A program made the position numbers and the translations under genes. The notes beneath the pieces are model-generated. The model saw only the letters and a list, made by a program, of their open reading frames with translations, had not been told where the DNA came from and did no database searches. From UBA7803 sp040219135 (GTDB lineage Bacteria > Pseudomonadota > Gammaproteobacteria > Pseudomonadales > Azotimanducaceae), in contig JAVJTA010000019.1 of NCBI GenBank assembly GCA_040219135.1, forward strand, positions 62,001 through 126,000: 64,000 bases of DNA. The letters are read 5' to 3'. This document shows, one piece after another, positions 34,876-44,715 of the stretch. How positions within the stretch are numbered: position 1 is the stretch's first letter; each line of letters opens with the position of its first letter.

Positions 34876-35526
34876 CTAGAAGAACAGCGTCAGGCCGCCG
34901 GTGAATTCGACGTTGTGCCGGGTCTCGCTGGTGCCCAGCAGGTCGGAATTGAACACGTGATCCCGAACGTCGACGTGCAGTGCCAGCCAGTCCGTGGGGA
35001 TCAGGCGGTAGCCGAAGCCACCGCTGATGGTGAAACGGTCATCGCCGCCGAACGAGGTGCTGCCGGCTCCGGCGACCACGTACAGACCGCCCTTGTAGGC
35101 CCAGCGCCGCGCCAGGAAGGATTCTCCGGGGAACAGGTTCCAGCCGATCGAGACGTTGTAGTAGCTCATCTCGCGCTCGGAGTCGGTGAGAATCTGAGCA
35201 CCCCCGGAGAGCCGCTCGAAGCTCGTTTCGCCCAGGGTGGTACGGCCGTACATGCCTTCGACGAAGAAGTCCTCGGTTACGTGATAGGCCAGGCGCACGC
35301 CGACGACGGAGTTGCTGCCGAAGTCCTCGACGCTGAGCACGCCGCCGTAGACGCCGATTTCCCAGTCCTCGGAGTCGATGGCGTCGACCTTCACGTCGCG
35401 GCGCTCGGGCTCACGAACCACCAGCGGCTCGAGCTCGAGTTCTTCCGGCTTGGCGGCCTCGGCGAGCGGCGCGAACGCCACCAGCACCAACGCCGTCAGA
35501 AAAATACGCTGAATCCTGCCTTCCAT
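34876..35526 (-). CDS. Outer-membrane beta-barrel protein
   Basis: 216 residues with signal peptide (IFLTALVLVAFAPLAEA), a short charged linker with LVVREPERRDVKV, then a barrel of alternating strands (WEIGVYGGVLSVEDFGSNSV, LAYHVTEDFFVEGMYG, MSYYNVSIGWNLFPGES) ending in FTGGLTLFF with a terminal Phe. It resembles the barrel family often found beside an SH3-domain barrel partner, here the overlapping upstream gene. Its start overlaps the end of that gene by 31 bases. Role unknown. Confidence 0.7.
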   Translation of the reverse strand: MEGRIQRIFLTALVLVAFAPLAEAAKPEELELEPLVVREPERRDVKVDAIDSEDWEIGVYGGVLSVEDFGSNSVVGVRLAYHVTEDFFVEGMYGRTTLGETSFERLSGGAQILTDSEREMSYYNVSIGWNLFPGESFLARRWAYKGGLYVVAGAGSTSFGGDDRFTISGGFGYRLIPTDWLALHVDVRDHVFNSDLLGTSETRHNVEFTGGLTLFF

Positions 35527-36302
35527 TGGTTGATCTCTTCGTTGTCGTCCCGACTGGTCAGAACCGTATGGCGCTTGTACTCCACGCGCAGAATGAATCG
35601 GTCGCTCAAATAAAGGTTAGCACCGGCTCCGGCATGCACGATCTCGTCCTGACGATCTTCCGCCTGGACCACCGTGGTCTGCGGCTCGGTCCTGATGATG
35701 CCGGTGCCGATGGTGAAAAACGGTGACACGCGCCACGAGGGAAACGGGAACATGAGAATGTTCGCGGTGCCCATCAGGCCGTCGGAGAAGTCACCGAGAA
35801 TCTGGGTGCCTTCGAGCTGCAGGGAGATGTTCGGGGTCAGGGCGAAGCCGAGATAGCCGGACAGGGTGCGCGCGCCGGCGAAATCGCCGCCCTGCATGCC
35901 CATCTCCCAGCGGCGGCCGCGGAACTGCTCCAGCCCGACCGTTCCGAAGTCGATGGGCTCGCCCGCCAGATCCAGGGTGCGGCGCATCTGATCGATGTGC
36001 ACCCAGCCTTCCTTCTCTCTCGGGCCACGGATCTTGAACCAGTCGGTTCGGCGCTTGAGCACCACCACCTCGTCGCCCTCGCCGGCCACATAGAACACCG
36101 GGTAGCCGCGCCCGGGGCCCGTGTGCATCTCGATGAAGGGGTCCGCCACCATCACGGTGGGCTGGTGGTCTTCGAACCAGGCTGACGCCGCGCCCGGAAA
36201 GAGCATCAGCCCCAGCCACAGCAGAATGGCCGCTCGCCTCGGGGAGGCTGCCGGGGCGCCAGAAGGGTTGGGCCTGCCGTTTGTCCATTTCGGCTCGAAC
36301 AT
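35496..36302 (-). CDS. Outer-membrane protein with N-terminal SH3-like domain
   Basis: 268 residues. A hydrophobic signal (AAILLWLGLMLFPGAASA) precedes a bacterial SH3-like domain at ~50-110 (ADPFIEMHTGPGRGYPVFYV, EVVVLKRRTDWFKIRG, EGWVHIDQM), followed by a barrel (SGYLGFALTPNISLQLEGTQ, PFFTIGTGIIRTE, DRFILRVEYKRHTV) ending in WKAGFSVFF. It would bind peptidoglycan or a partner in the periplasm while spanning the outer membrane. It is the first gene of the four-gene surface operon that continues with the barrel, DUF4266 and DUF3570 genes. Confidence 0.7.
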   Translation of the reverse strand: MFEPKWTNGRPNPSGAPAASPRRAAILLWLGLMLFPGAASAWFEDHQPTVMVADPFIEMHTGPGRGYPVFYVAGEGDEVVVLKRRTDWFKIRGPREKEGWVHIDQMRRTLDLAGEPIDFGTVGLEQFRGRRWEMGMQGGDFAGARTLSGYLGFALTPNISLQLEGTQILGDFSDGLMGTANILMFPFPSWRVSPFFTIGTGIIRTEPQTTVVQAEDRQDEIVHAGAGANLYLSDRFILRVEYKRHTVLTSRDDNEEINQWKAGFSVFF

Positions 36303-36315
36303 CGTGTCTCTCAGC

Positions 36316-39000
36316 TCACTGGGGCACGGCGAACGGGTCGTTGTAGTACTGCCCGCCGATATCGATCCATTCGGAAATCAGTCGCAGTTCATGCGGCGTC
36401 AGCCAGCCGTCGTGGGTACCGCCCGGAGCAAACCGCGAGAAGAAGCGCGGACTGAAGTTGGCGCCGGCGACACTCAGTGGCGGCGTCAGGCCGATCGGCA
36501 CCAGCACCGGAATCGGGTCACCGTTGGCATCGAGAATCAGGTCGCCGTTGGCGTCCGTCTCGAACACCTGATTGCCGTTGCCGTCGAATACCGGCACGAG
36601 TTCGTCGATCAACGCACCGTTATCGACGATCTGCTGGTTGTCGTTGAACAGCAGCTCGCGATAGCTCTTGAAATGGTCGGCTTCATCGGCGGACGCGCCA
36701 TCACCGAGGTCGAGCTGATCCGCAGGAACCTGCGCCATCCCGGCGGCATCGACGGGTCCGTGGCAGCTTGAACAGGTTCGATCCGTCACCAGATCCACGG
36801 GGTCGACCCTGGGCTGGCCCCAGAGCGGATGAATGTGCTGCTCGTAGTTGATGACGATGCGGCAGGTGGCGTTGTAGTTGGTGATGCAGCCCCGGTCCAC
36901 CGGGGGCACGATCAGCGGGTCGTAGTTGTAGGCAAAGCTCACGTCCGGGGTGCGGGCGATGGGATCCGTCCACTCGTCCACGTAGACGACATCGACCGAC
37001 GGGGTCCGGGCGCCCATGACGCGTGCATACACTTCGGCCATGGTTTCGCCCTGGTTGGCGAACAGCGCCGCCGCCGTGTTCGGGAACGGCGAGCCGTCCA
37101 CGGGCGCGCCCGCGTTCGCCGACGGCGGTTCCGCGTCGAGACGGCCGTGCGGCACTTCGCTGGTCGGCGTGTGGCAGCCGTTGCAGGTGAACGTCTCGCC
37201 CGGACGCACCGTCAGCCAGTTGCGGTGGCGCGGGCCGATGCGACGCCCATCCACGTCGAGTATTTCCGGCCAGAAGGCGACGTTCGCCGGCACCTTGACG
37301 GTGACCGAGCCGTCCGGCTCGATCGGGGCGTAGCCGAGGATCTCGCGCATCAGCTGGTCCTGGGAGCGGCCGAACGCGGTGCCGTCCAGATCCACCAGAT
37401 CGTCGTCCGGCATCGACACCGCCTTGACCAGACGCAGGAAACGCGCCGGCCGGGCATCCGCCGCGGTCAGCACAGGGTCCGCCAGGGAGGGCAGATCCAC
37501 GGCGCTGATGCCTTCGATGTCGTAGACGCTGCGGATGTGCAGCGCGCCCATGGATTCCGCCACCAGATCGGCGTCCAGCTCGATCCCCGGAACCCCATCG
37601 AGAATCACCGGCGGCGCCACGCGGGGTTCCATGATCACCACGTCGCTGTAGGCAATACCTTCCTCGCCGACCACGATGGGCTGCTGAGTCTGCTCGCCCG
37701 GGTCGTACATCCAGATCCCGTACAGCGGATCGGCTTCGACGAAGTTCGGATCCGCCAGATTGGCCGGGGTGCACGCGGCGAACACCGGGTTCAACGGATC
37801 GGTGACGTCGTCTACCAGTCGGCACTGGCTCCAGGCCACCAGCAGCCGATCCGTGCCGTCGAACAGCGGCGTGACGTGGGCGTAGCGTCCCGGAACGACC
37901 GCCGCGCTTTCGTCCAGGCTGAGCGCACCGGCGATGAGCAGTTCCTGGGCATCGGTGAGCAGGCCCTGGTTGGCGAACGTCGGCTGATCGTGCTCGACGA
38001 ACGCCTCGGTATCGATGGCCACCGGCACCGTACTCATGAGCGCCTGATTGCCCGGTGGCCTGAGGATCGCCAGCAGACGGCCGTCAGGCAGCTCCTGGGC
38101 TTCCACAAACTCGACGGTATCGCCGTCCGGTCCGGTGTCGTGACTGTGCACGCCGTAGTGCAGCTGCAACCCGGTGCCGTCCGGGTTCACGGAGTACAGG
38201 CTGATGCGGTTGATGTTGGATACGTTGTCCCAGCGGCTGAACACCACACGGCCGTCGTCGAGTACTGCGGGATCCAGGTCCGAGCTCTGGTTGAAGGTGA
38301 TCTGTTGGAGATCAGAGCCGTCTTCGTCCACCACGTGAAGCGCGAACGCCTCGTCGTTGCGGTCCTCGTCGAAGGCGGCGAACTGCGGCTTGCCCTCGTC
38401 GAGCAGAATGGCCTTGGCTCTGCGCTGGCGGGTGGAGGAGAACACGATGCGCCCATCCGGAAGGAACCGGGGCGCCACGTCCTGACCCTCTTCTGCGGTG
38501 ATGTCGGAGGCGATCACCCGGCGCAGCTCCAGCAGTTCGCGGTCGTACACCCACAGGTTCCAGGTCGGCTGCTCGTCGTCGTCGAGGTTCGGGTCTTCGG
38601 GCGCCCGCATGGCGAACACCAGCTTCATGCCGTCGAAGGAAACCGACAGATCCTTGATGTCGTAGAGCGGCGGGTTGCCGTCCACGTCGTCCGGAAACAC
38701 CCCCTCGGTCACGGAGATCGCGGCGGCACTGGGAGATGCCCGGTCGCGCAGGAACAGCTCCGCGCCGGGATAGAACTCGGCCGGCTCGCGCACGTCGCTG
38801 GTCATCAAGTCGCCATTGTCGTCCCTGGGAACCGGACGCTTGACGTAGGCCACGGCGAAGTCGAGCACGACGGGATCCGGATCCTGGCCCCCGCCGAGCA
38901 GGCTTGCCTCGCCTGTGCTGCCGCCGCCACAGCCACCGAGCGCAATGCTGAACGACAACAGCAGCGCCGCTTTGGACCGTGCGGAGTGGAATGCTTTCAC
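36316..39000 (-). CDS. Large HzsA-related lipoprotein with two haem c motifs
   Basis: 894 residues if started at GTG 39000, which puts the lipobox Cys (IALGGC) at residue 24; ATG 39054 and ATG 39027 are alternatives giving longer leaders. After a Gly/Ser-rich linker comes a TolB/propeller-like region (SVSFDGMKLVFAMRAPED, PRFLPDGRIVFSSTRQRR, VLDDGRVVFSRWDNVS), then haem motifs CNGCH (in FTCNGCHTPTSEVPHGR) and CSSCH (in CSSCHGPVDAAG). The architecture resembles proteins named after the hydrazine synthase alpha subunit. Hydrazine synthesis itself is not implied. It may be an outer-surface redox lipoprotein. It is divergent from the cytochrome - LamG - DUF1501 group. Confidence 0.7.
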   Translation of the reverse strand: MKAFHSARSKAALLLSFSIALGGCGGGSTGEASLLGGGQDPDPVVLDFAVAYVKRPVPRDDNGDLMTSDVREPAEFYPGAELFLRDRASPSAAAISVTEGVFPDDVDGNPPLYDIKDLSVSFDGMKLVFAMRAPEDPNLDDDEQPTWNLWVYDRELLELRRVIASDITAEEGQDVAPRFLPDGRIVFSSTRQRRAKAILLDEGKPQFAAFDEDRNDEAFALHVVDEDGSDLQQITFNQSSDLDPAVLDDGRVVFSRWDNVSNINRISLYSVNPDGTGLQLHYGVHSHDTGPDGDTVEFVEAQELPDGRLLAILRPPGNQALMSTVPVAIDTEAFVEHDQPTFANQGLLTDAQELLIAGALSLDESAAVVPGRYAHVTPLFDGTDRLLVAWSQCRLVDDVTDPLNPVFAACTPANLADPNFVEADPLYGIWMYDPGEQTQQPIVVGEEGIAYSDVVIMEPRVAPPVILDGVPGIELDADLVAESMGALHIRSVYDIEGISAVDLPSLADPVLTAADARPARFLRLVKAVSMPDDDLVDLDGTAFGRSQDQLMREILGYAPIEPDGSVTVKVPANVAFWPEILDVDGRRIGPRHRNWLTVRPGETFTCNGCHTPTSEVPHGRLDAEPPSANAGAPVDGSPFPNTAAALFANQGETMAEVYARVMGARTPSVDVVYVDEWTDPIARTPDVSFAYNYDPLIVPPVDRGCITNYNATCRIVINYEQHIHPLWGQPRVDPVDLVTDRTCSSCHGPVDAAGMAQVPADQLDLGDGASADEADHFKSYRELLFNDNQQIVDNGALIDELVPVFDGNGNQVFETDANGDLILDANGDPIPVLVPIGLTPPLSVAGANFSPRFFSRFAPGGTHDGWLTPHELRLISEWIDIGGQYYNDPFAVPQ

Positions 39001-39351
39001 TGACCCGATTACCACCGACCCATCCATGGACCGCCCGTCGAAGTTGCCGGGCATTCTTCCACAGCGACCGGACGCCGAACGTGACCCTGATCACAGGGTG
39101 ACCAGTGGGCCGTTTGGCAGCTCTGTGCGTCGGGTCACGGTTCGACTTCGCGCTTTATCGGAAGCTTGCGCCACCTGAGCGAAGCTGCGGCAGGGAAGGC
39201 TCACATCAGCACAGGTCGCCGAGCGCTACACATCGCCGCAGGCGTTGGTGTGCTCGTCGCCGCAGGCGCTGGCCGCAGGCATCAGCAGCAGAGCGTAATA
39301 GAACGCCGGAGCAAGGAATCGCGAAGGCCGCCAATCGGATAGGAGCGACCC
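39001..39351. promoter_or_regulatory. Divergent intergenic region
   Basis: 351 bases between the leftward HzsA-related gene and the rightward haem protein gene. No coding sequence is recognised. A short dyad, ACCCTG-ATCA-CAGGGT at 39084-39099, could be an operator or transcript hairpin. Both promoters must lie here. Confidence 0.4.
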
Positions 39352-40575
39352 ATGAAGCTGAGACGTTTTCGCGTGCGGTCCGGCGGAGCGTCCGCGCTGT
39401 TGATCGCCGGCCTGCTGCTGTCAGCCGCGGCCGCCGCCGATAGCCTGGACCAGGCCAAGCGGCTGCACGACCGGATCGCCGGGGTTCCACCCGATCCCAC
39501 CACGCTGGCCAACATGGCGGACGAGATCCAGCTCAACAACGATCCCCTCGCCGCCGCGCTCATCGCCACCGACGCCCCGGCGTTCTACAGCGTCACCCTG
39601 AAGAACTTCGCAGCACCCTGGACCAACCGCGACCGCAGCGTGTTCGTCCCGCTCAACGACTACATCGCCACGGTGATCGGCATCGTCCGCGACGAGGTGG
39701 ATTTCCGCGAGATCCTTCACGGCGACATCCTCTACGTGGGCAGCGGCGGCGGCGTGCCGCCCTACTCCATCAGCAACAACGACCACTACGAGGCGCTCGA
39801 GAGCCAGGGCGCCGATCTCCGGGCCGCGCTTACCCGGACTACCCAGTCCTCATTGACCGGTCTGCCGGCCAACGCCACCGCCGGCGTGATGACCACCCGC
39901 GCCGCGGCCAAAGCGTTCTTCATCGACGGCACCAACCGGGCCATGTTCCGCTTCACCATGCTCAACCACCTGTGCAACGACATGGAGCAGGTCCTCGACA
40001 TCACGCGTCCGCCGGATCGGATCCGCCAGGACGTCTCGCGCAGCCCCGGCGGCGACAGCCGGGTGTTCCTGAACAACTGCATCGGCTGTCACTCGGGCAT
40101 GGATCCTCTGGCCCAGGCGTTTGCCTACTACGACTACGAGTACGACGTGATGAGCGATCCGGACGGCGAGTTCGGCGCCATCAACTACAACGCGGTCGGC
40201 GAGGTCGATCCGGATACCGGAACGCGGGTGGAATCGAAGTACTTCAACAACGCGCTGAACTTTGAGCACGGCTTCCAGACTCCCGACGATTCCTGGGACA
40301 ACTACTGGCGCGCCGGTCAGAACGTGCTGCTCGGCTGGGACGCGTCCCTGCCAGGTTCCGGCACGGGCGCGAAGTCCATGGGTGAGGAGCTGGCGCACAG
40401 CGATGCGTTCGCGCAGTGCCAGGTGAAGAAGGTGTTCCGCAACGTCTGCCTGCGCTCGCCGGAAACCGACGCCGACCGCGCCCAGATCGATGTGATGGTC
40501 TCCTCGCTGGAAACCACCGGATACAACCTGAAGCAGACGTTTGCGGAATCCGCCGTCTACTGCATGGGTAACTGA
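39352..40575 (+). CDS. Secreted haem-motif protein, DUF1588-like
   Basis: 407 residues from ATG 39352 with AGGAG seven bases upstream. After a signal peptide (LLIAGLLLSAAAAAD) the sequence is largely helical. It carries RAAAKAFFIDGTNRAMFRF and NHLCNDMEQVLDITRPPDR, then NNCIGCHSGMDPLAQAFAYY, which is the C-terminal cytochrome-like pattern (CxxCHxxMDPLxxA) found in the DUF1588/DUF1592 proteins common in Planctomycetes and some gammaproteobacteria. It is first in a three-gene rightward operon with a LamG cytochrome protein and a Tat-exported DUF1501-like protein. A role in extracellular electron transfer or polymer breakdown is inference. Confidence 0.65.
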   Translation: MKLRRFRVRSGGASALLIAGLLLSAAAAADSLDQAKRLHDRIAGVPPDPTTLANMADEIQLNNDPLAAALIATDAPAFYSVTLKNFAAPWTNRDRSVFVPLNDYIATVIGIVRDEVDFREILHGDILYVGSGGGVPPYSISNNDHYEALESQGADLRAALTRTTQSSLTGLPANATAGVMTTRAAAKAFFIDGTNRAMFRFTMLNHLCNDMEQVLDITRPPDRIRQDVSRSPGGDSRVFLNNCIGCHSGMDPLAQAFAYYDYEYDVMSDPDGEFGAINYNAVGEVDPDTGTRVESKYFNNALNFEHGFQTPDDSWDNYWRAGQNVLLGWDASLPGSGTGAKSMGEELAHSDAFAQCQVKKVFRNVCLRSPETDADRAQIDVMVSSLETTGYNLKQTFAESAVYCMGN

Positions 40576-40590
40576 GGAAGGAGACGGATC

Positions 40591-43053
40591 ATGAATACTC
40601 GCAGTTTCCTTCGCTCGGGCAGCCGCGGCCTGCTGGCCCTGCTGGTTCTCGCCACCGGCTACGGCTGTGGTGGCGGCAGCGGCGCCGCAACGGTGTCGAA
40701 CCCGCTGACCACACCTCCGGAGGTCAGCAACTACAGCGGTCCGCCGCCGGCTACCGCCGACGTGCAGAGCTTCAAACTCAACGTCTGGGACAACCTGGTC
40801 CCGAACAACCGCTGTGGCTCCTGCCACAACGACAGCCAGACTCCGCGCTTCGTGCGCTCCGACGACGTCAACCTGGCCTACGAGGCGGCGAACACGGTCG
40901 TCGAACTGACCGACCCGGCCATGTCGATCATGGTCGGCAAGGTTCGCGGCGGCCACAACTGCTGGCTTGCCAGCGACGATGCTTGCGCCGACATCATCCA
41001 GTCCTACATCGAGAACTGGGCCGGCGATACCCTGGGTGGAGTCGCCAAGGAGATCCAGCTCATCGCGCCGCCGCAGCAGATGCCCGGCTCGAGCAAGAAT
41101 TTCCCCGACGACCCGTCCGACTTCGCTGCGACGGTCTATCCGCTGCTGACCAGCTTCTGCGTCGACTGCCACACCGACACCGCCGTGGTGCCTCAGTCGC
41201 CCTACTTCGCCAGCGCCGATCTGGACACGGCCTACGACGCAGCCAAGGCCAAGATCGACCTGGATGCGCCAGAAAACTCGCGCTTCGTCGTTCGGCTGGG
41301 AGAGGAGTTCCACAACTGCTGGAGCGGCAACTGCGCAAGCGACGCCGATGACATGGAGCAGGCCATCGTCGATCTGTCCGGCCTGATCCCGGTGACGGAA
41401 GTGGATCCGGACCTGGTCACCTCCATGGCCCTCGGCCTGCCGGACGGCATCGTCTCCTCTGCCGGCGGACGCCACGAGACCAACGTGATCGCCCTGTACG
41501 AGTTCAAGACGGGCACGGGATCCCAGGCCTACGACACCAGCGGCGTCGAGCCGGCCCTGAACCTGACCCTGTCCGGCGGCTACGACTGGGTCGGCGGCTG
41601 GGGGGTGGCTTTCACTGCGGGCAAGGCCCAGGGCTCCACCACGGCGAGCACCAAGCTCTACGATCTGATCACCGCCACCGGAGAATTCAGCATCGAGGCC
41701 TGGGTGGTCCCGGCCAACGTCACCCAGGACGGACCGGCGCGCATCGTCAGCTACAGCGGCGGCTCCATGGCGCGCAACTTCATGCTCGGCCAGACTCTGT
41801 ATCAGTACGACGCCTACCTGCGCTCAGACGCCACCGATCAGAACGGCGAGCCGGCACTCTCCACCAACCCGGACGACGAGGACCTGCAGGCGACCCTGCA
41901 GCACGTCGTGATGACCTACGACCCGGTGGAAGGACGCCGCATCTACGTCAACGGGCAGTTCACCGAAGACCTCGACCCGATACCGCCGGACCTGCTGAGC
42001 GAATGGGACAACACGTTTGCGTTCGCCGTAGGCAGCGAGGTGGACAATCAGAACCGCTGGGCCGGCACTATGCGCCTGCTCGCGGTGCACAACCGGGTGC
42101 TCACCGACGAGCAGATCCTGCAGAACTTCGAGGTCGGCGTCGGCGAGAAGTACTACCTGCTGTTCAATGTCAGCGCGCACGTGGGAATCGATGACGCCTA
42201 CGTCGTGTTCGAGGTGAGCCAGTTCGACTCCTACAGCTATCTGTTCGACGAGCCGTTCTTCGTCATCCTCGACAGCAGCGCGAGCCCCGGCAGCATTCCG
42301 ATGGCCGGCATGCGCATCGGTCTGAACGGTCGTGAAGTCGCGGTAGGCCAGGCCTTCCGCAATCTCGACGTGACGATCACCGACGCCGAGTACGACACGT
42401 CCGGCATCCAGGTCCTGTCGACGCTCGGCACCGTCGTGCCGCTGGAGAAGGGTCCGGACGAGGACGAGTTCTTCCTCACCTTCGAACGGCTCGGATCGGC
42501 GACCAACGTGGTGGTGGAAGCCACGCCGGCACCGCCGCCGCCGCCGGCCGAAGTACCGATCGACGAGCGTACTGCGCCCCACGGCATCCGCGACTTCGCC
42601 GAGATCAACGCGACGATGTCGACGATGACGGGCGTGCCGACGAGCAACTCGCAGGTCGCCAGCACCTACGACCTGGTCTACCAGGCCATGCCGGTACAGA
42701 CGGGGATCGGCGGTTTCATCTCGTCGCAGCAGATGGGCATCACGCAGCTGGCCATCAAGTACTGCAGCGTGCTGGTGGACGACACCGGCCTGCGCGCCAG
42801 CTTCTGGCCGAGCTTCACGGACTGGAACGCGTCTCCGGGAGCGGCCTTCGGCGGCGACCGAAGCGCGGTGATCGATCCGATCATCGACAACTTCGTCGGC
42901 CGCGGGATCGCCACCCAGCCCGGAGAAGGTGCCGTCGCTACGGAGATCGACGACCTGATCTCGCGGTTGGCCAGCGGGTCGAGCAACACCGAAGACATCA
43001 TGAAAGCGAGCTGTGCGGCAGCGCTCGGCAGCGCCGCGATGCTCGTCCAGTAA
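40591..43053 (+). CDS. LamG-domain lipoprotein with two cytochrome c modules
   Basis: 820 residues. Lipobox GYGC at residues 23-26 followed by a Gly/Ser run. Two duplicated cytochrome-like modules follow: CGSCH at 75-79 with GGHNCWL, and CVDCH at 190-194 with FHNCWSGNC. From ~300 to ~480 is a concanavalin A-like LamG domain (ATGEFSIEAWVVPANVTQDG, VVMTYDPVEGRRIYVNGQF, NTFAFAVGSEVDNQNRWAG). A Pro-rich linker (ATPAPPPPPAEVP) leads to a C-terminal helical domain. Haem plus a carbohydrate-binding-like domain in an outer-membrane lipoprotein suggests a surface redox protein that binds a polymer. It is 15 bases after the preceding gene, SD GGAAGGAG. Confidence 0.75.
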   Translation: MNTRSFLRSGSRGLLALLVLATGYGCGGGSGAATVSNPLTTPPEVSNYSGPPPATADVQSFKLNVWDNLVPNNRCGSCHNDSQTPRFVRSDDVNLAYEAANTVVELTDPAMSIMVGKVRGGHNCWLASDDACADIIQSYIENWAGDTLGGVAKEIQLIAPPQQMPGSSKNFPDDPSDFAATVYPLLTSFCVDCHTDTAVVPQSPYFASADLDTAYDAAKAKIDLDAPENSRFVVRLGEEFHNCWSGNCASDADDMEQAIVDLSGLIPVTEVDPDLVTSMALGLPDGIVSSAGGRHETNVIALYEFKTGTGSQAYDTSGVEPALNLTLSGGYDWVGGWGVAFTAGKAQGSTTASTKLYDLITATGEFSIEAWVVPANVTQDGPARIVSYSGGSMARNFMLGQTLYQYDAYLRSDATDQNGEPALSTNPDDEDLQATLQHVVMTYDPVEGRRIYVNGQFTEDLDPIPPDLLSEWDNTFAFAVGSEVDNQNRWAGTMRLLAVHNRVLTDEQILQNFEVGVGEKYYLLFNVSAHVGIDDAYVVFEVSQFDSYSYLFDEPFFVILDSSASPGSIPMAGMRIGLNGREVAVGQAFRNLDVTITDAEYDTSGIQVLSTLGTVVPLEKGPDEDEFFLTFERLGSATNVVVEATPAPPPPPAEVPIDERTAPHGIRDFAEINATMSTMTGVPTSNSQVASTYDLVYQAMPVQTGIGGFISSQQMGITQLAIKYCSVLVDDTGLRASFWPSFTDWNASPGAAFGGDRSAVIDPIIDNFVGRGIATQPGEGAVATEIDDLISRLASGSSNTEDIMKASCAAALGSAAMLVQ

Positions 43054-43092
43054 CCCCAGGTCAGTAGCGCGATACCATTCGAGGACAGATCC

Positions 43093-44700
43093 ATGCGAAG
43101 AAAATCCAAGCGCAACTACGACGACCCGATCCGGCACCCGGATCACGGGCGTCCTCGGACCCGGCGTGACTTTCTTGCCCAGGGTTTCATCCTGGGCGGA
43201 GCCTCGGTGCTCGGCGGGGCGACCCTGACGCTGCCGAACGGCGCCCGGGCAGCCCTGTCTCCCGGGCTCGCTCCGCTGGTGGCCCAGTGCGGTATCGCCA
43301 CCCAGGGCGCGGGGAAGATTCCGTTCATCTGCTTCGACCTCGCCGGCGGTTCGAGCCAGGCCGGATCGAACGTCCTGGTCGGCCAGCGCGGGGGTCAGCT
43401 CGACTTCCTGACGACCGGAGGCTACGAGCGCCAGGGCCTGCCGGGCGACATGATCCCGCCGATCGTGAATCCGGCGACCAATACCAACGACTTCATCGAC
43501 GCCACCCTGGGACTCGCCTTCCACAGCGACAGTGCGTTCCTGCGCGGCATGATGACCAAGATCAGCCCCGCCACCGCCGCCAATATCAACGGCGCGGTCA
43601 TTCCGGCACGCTCTGAGAACGACACCGGCAACAACCCGCACAATCCGATGTACGGTATCGCGCGGGCCGGCGCCGACGGCTCCCTGCTGACCCTGATCGG
43701 CTCGGAAAACTCCGACTCCGGCGGCAACTCCATGGCGCCCGCCAGCCTGATCGATCTGACCATCCGGCCGACCAAGGTGGACCGCCCCAGCGATGTCACC
43801 GGTCTGGTGGACGTCGGCGACCTGGTCAGCGTGCTGAGCCAGCAGGACGCCGTGGCGGTGATGGAATCCATCTATCGCATCAGCGAACAGAAGATGGACA
43901 ACATGAACGCCGGACAGACCGTGACCACCGACGCCGTGGTGCGCGACCTGGTGAAGTGCGGCTACCTGAAGAGCGCTGATCTGGCCGACCGCTTCGGCAA
44001 CCCGTCCACGCTGGACCCGGCGGGCGACCCGGAGATCGTCGGCGCCGGCGGCATCTTCAGCGACGTCGAGTTCAACAACGGCGGTCGCGATTCGTCCGAG
44101 TTCCGCAAGACCGCGTCCGTAATGAAGATGGTCATCAACGGCTTCGCCGGCGCCGGCACCATCGAGATGGGCGGTTACGACTACCATGGCGGGCGCCGCG
44201 CCGAGGGCGAGGTGAAGGACTTCCGCGCCGGTCAGTGCATGGGCGCGTGCATCGAGTACGCGGCGATCCGCGGTGTTCCGCTGATGATGTACGTGATGTC
44301 CGACGGCTCGCTGTCGTCCAATGGCGCCATCGACAATACCGTCGACGGCCGCGGCAAGGGCGAGTGGTCGAGCGACAACAGCTCCACTGCGGCGACGTTC
44401 TTCCTGGTCTACAACCCCACACGCAGGCCGACGCTGATCGGCGGGACGCCGGAGGAACAGGCGCTGCACCAGCAGATCGGCTACATGCGCCCCGACGGCT
44501 CGGTCGAGACCGCGGCCACGCCGGCGGCCGGCAACGTGAACCTGCTGGCGGAGACCATCATTCTCAACTACATGGCTCTGCACGGTGAGAACGGGAATTT
44601 CTCCGGCACGTTTGGTGGCAACCTCGGCAACGCCACGCTGCAGGACAGTCTGACCGCGTTCGAACCCATCGTTTCCGGCACCATCGACACGCCGACATGA
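43093..44700 (+). CDS. Tat-exported DUF1501-like protein
   Basis: 535 residues. The N-terminus has a twin-arginine signal (RPRTRRDFLAQGFILGGASV). The body has features of the DUF1501 family of alkaline-phosphatase-like proteins: IPFICFDLAGGSSQAGSN near the start, TIEMGGYDYHGGRRAEGEV in the middle and VMSDGSLSSNGAIDNT further on. The Tat signal implies folding before export, perhaps with a cofactor. It is the third gene of the cytochrome - LamG - DUF1501 operon (39 bases after the LamG gene). DUF1501 proteins usually pair with DUF1549/1553/1588 cytochrome proteins, as they do here. Confidence 0.75.
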   Translation: MRRKSKRNYDDPIRHPDHGRPRTRRDFLAQGFILGGASVLGGATLTLPNGARAALSPGLAPLVAQCGIATQGAGKIPFICFDLAGGSSQAGSNVLVGQRGGQLDFLTTGGYERQGLPGDMIPPIVNPATNTNDFIDATLGLAFHSDSAFLRGMMTKISPATAANINGAVIPARSENDTGNNPHNPMYGIARAGADGSLLTLIGSENSDSGGNSMAPASLIDLTIRPTKVDRPSDVTGLVDVGDLVSVLSQQDAVAVMESIYRISEQKMDNMNAGQTVTTDAVVRDLVKCGYLKSADLADRFGNPSTLDPAGDPEIVGAGGIFSDVEFNNGGRDSSEFRKTASVMKMVINGFAGAGTIEMGGYDYHGGRRAEGEVKDFRAGQCMGACIEYAAIRGVPLMMYVMSDGSLSSNGAIDNTVDGRGKGEWSSDNSSTAATFFLVYNPTRRPTLIGGTPEEQALHQQIGYMRPDGSVETAATPAAGNVNLLAETIILNYMALHGENGNFSGTFGGNLGNATLQDSLTAFEPIVSGTIDTPT

Positions 44701-44715
44701 TGGGCTAGGCTTTCT

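Noticed and set aside
36316..39000. Hydrazine synthase activity for the HzsA-related lipoprotein
   Set aside because: Only general propeller and CxxCH similarity is visible, and no other anammox genes are present.
36829..39003. Long plus-strand frame opposite the HzsA-related gene
   Set aside because: It has the composition of a reverse-strand shadow in GC-rich DNA, while the minus frame carries a lipobox and haem motifs.
41824..44583. 919-codon minus-strand frame across the LamG and DUF1501-like genes
   Set aside because: It spans two well-supported genes on the other strand and has no domain; a shadow frame.
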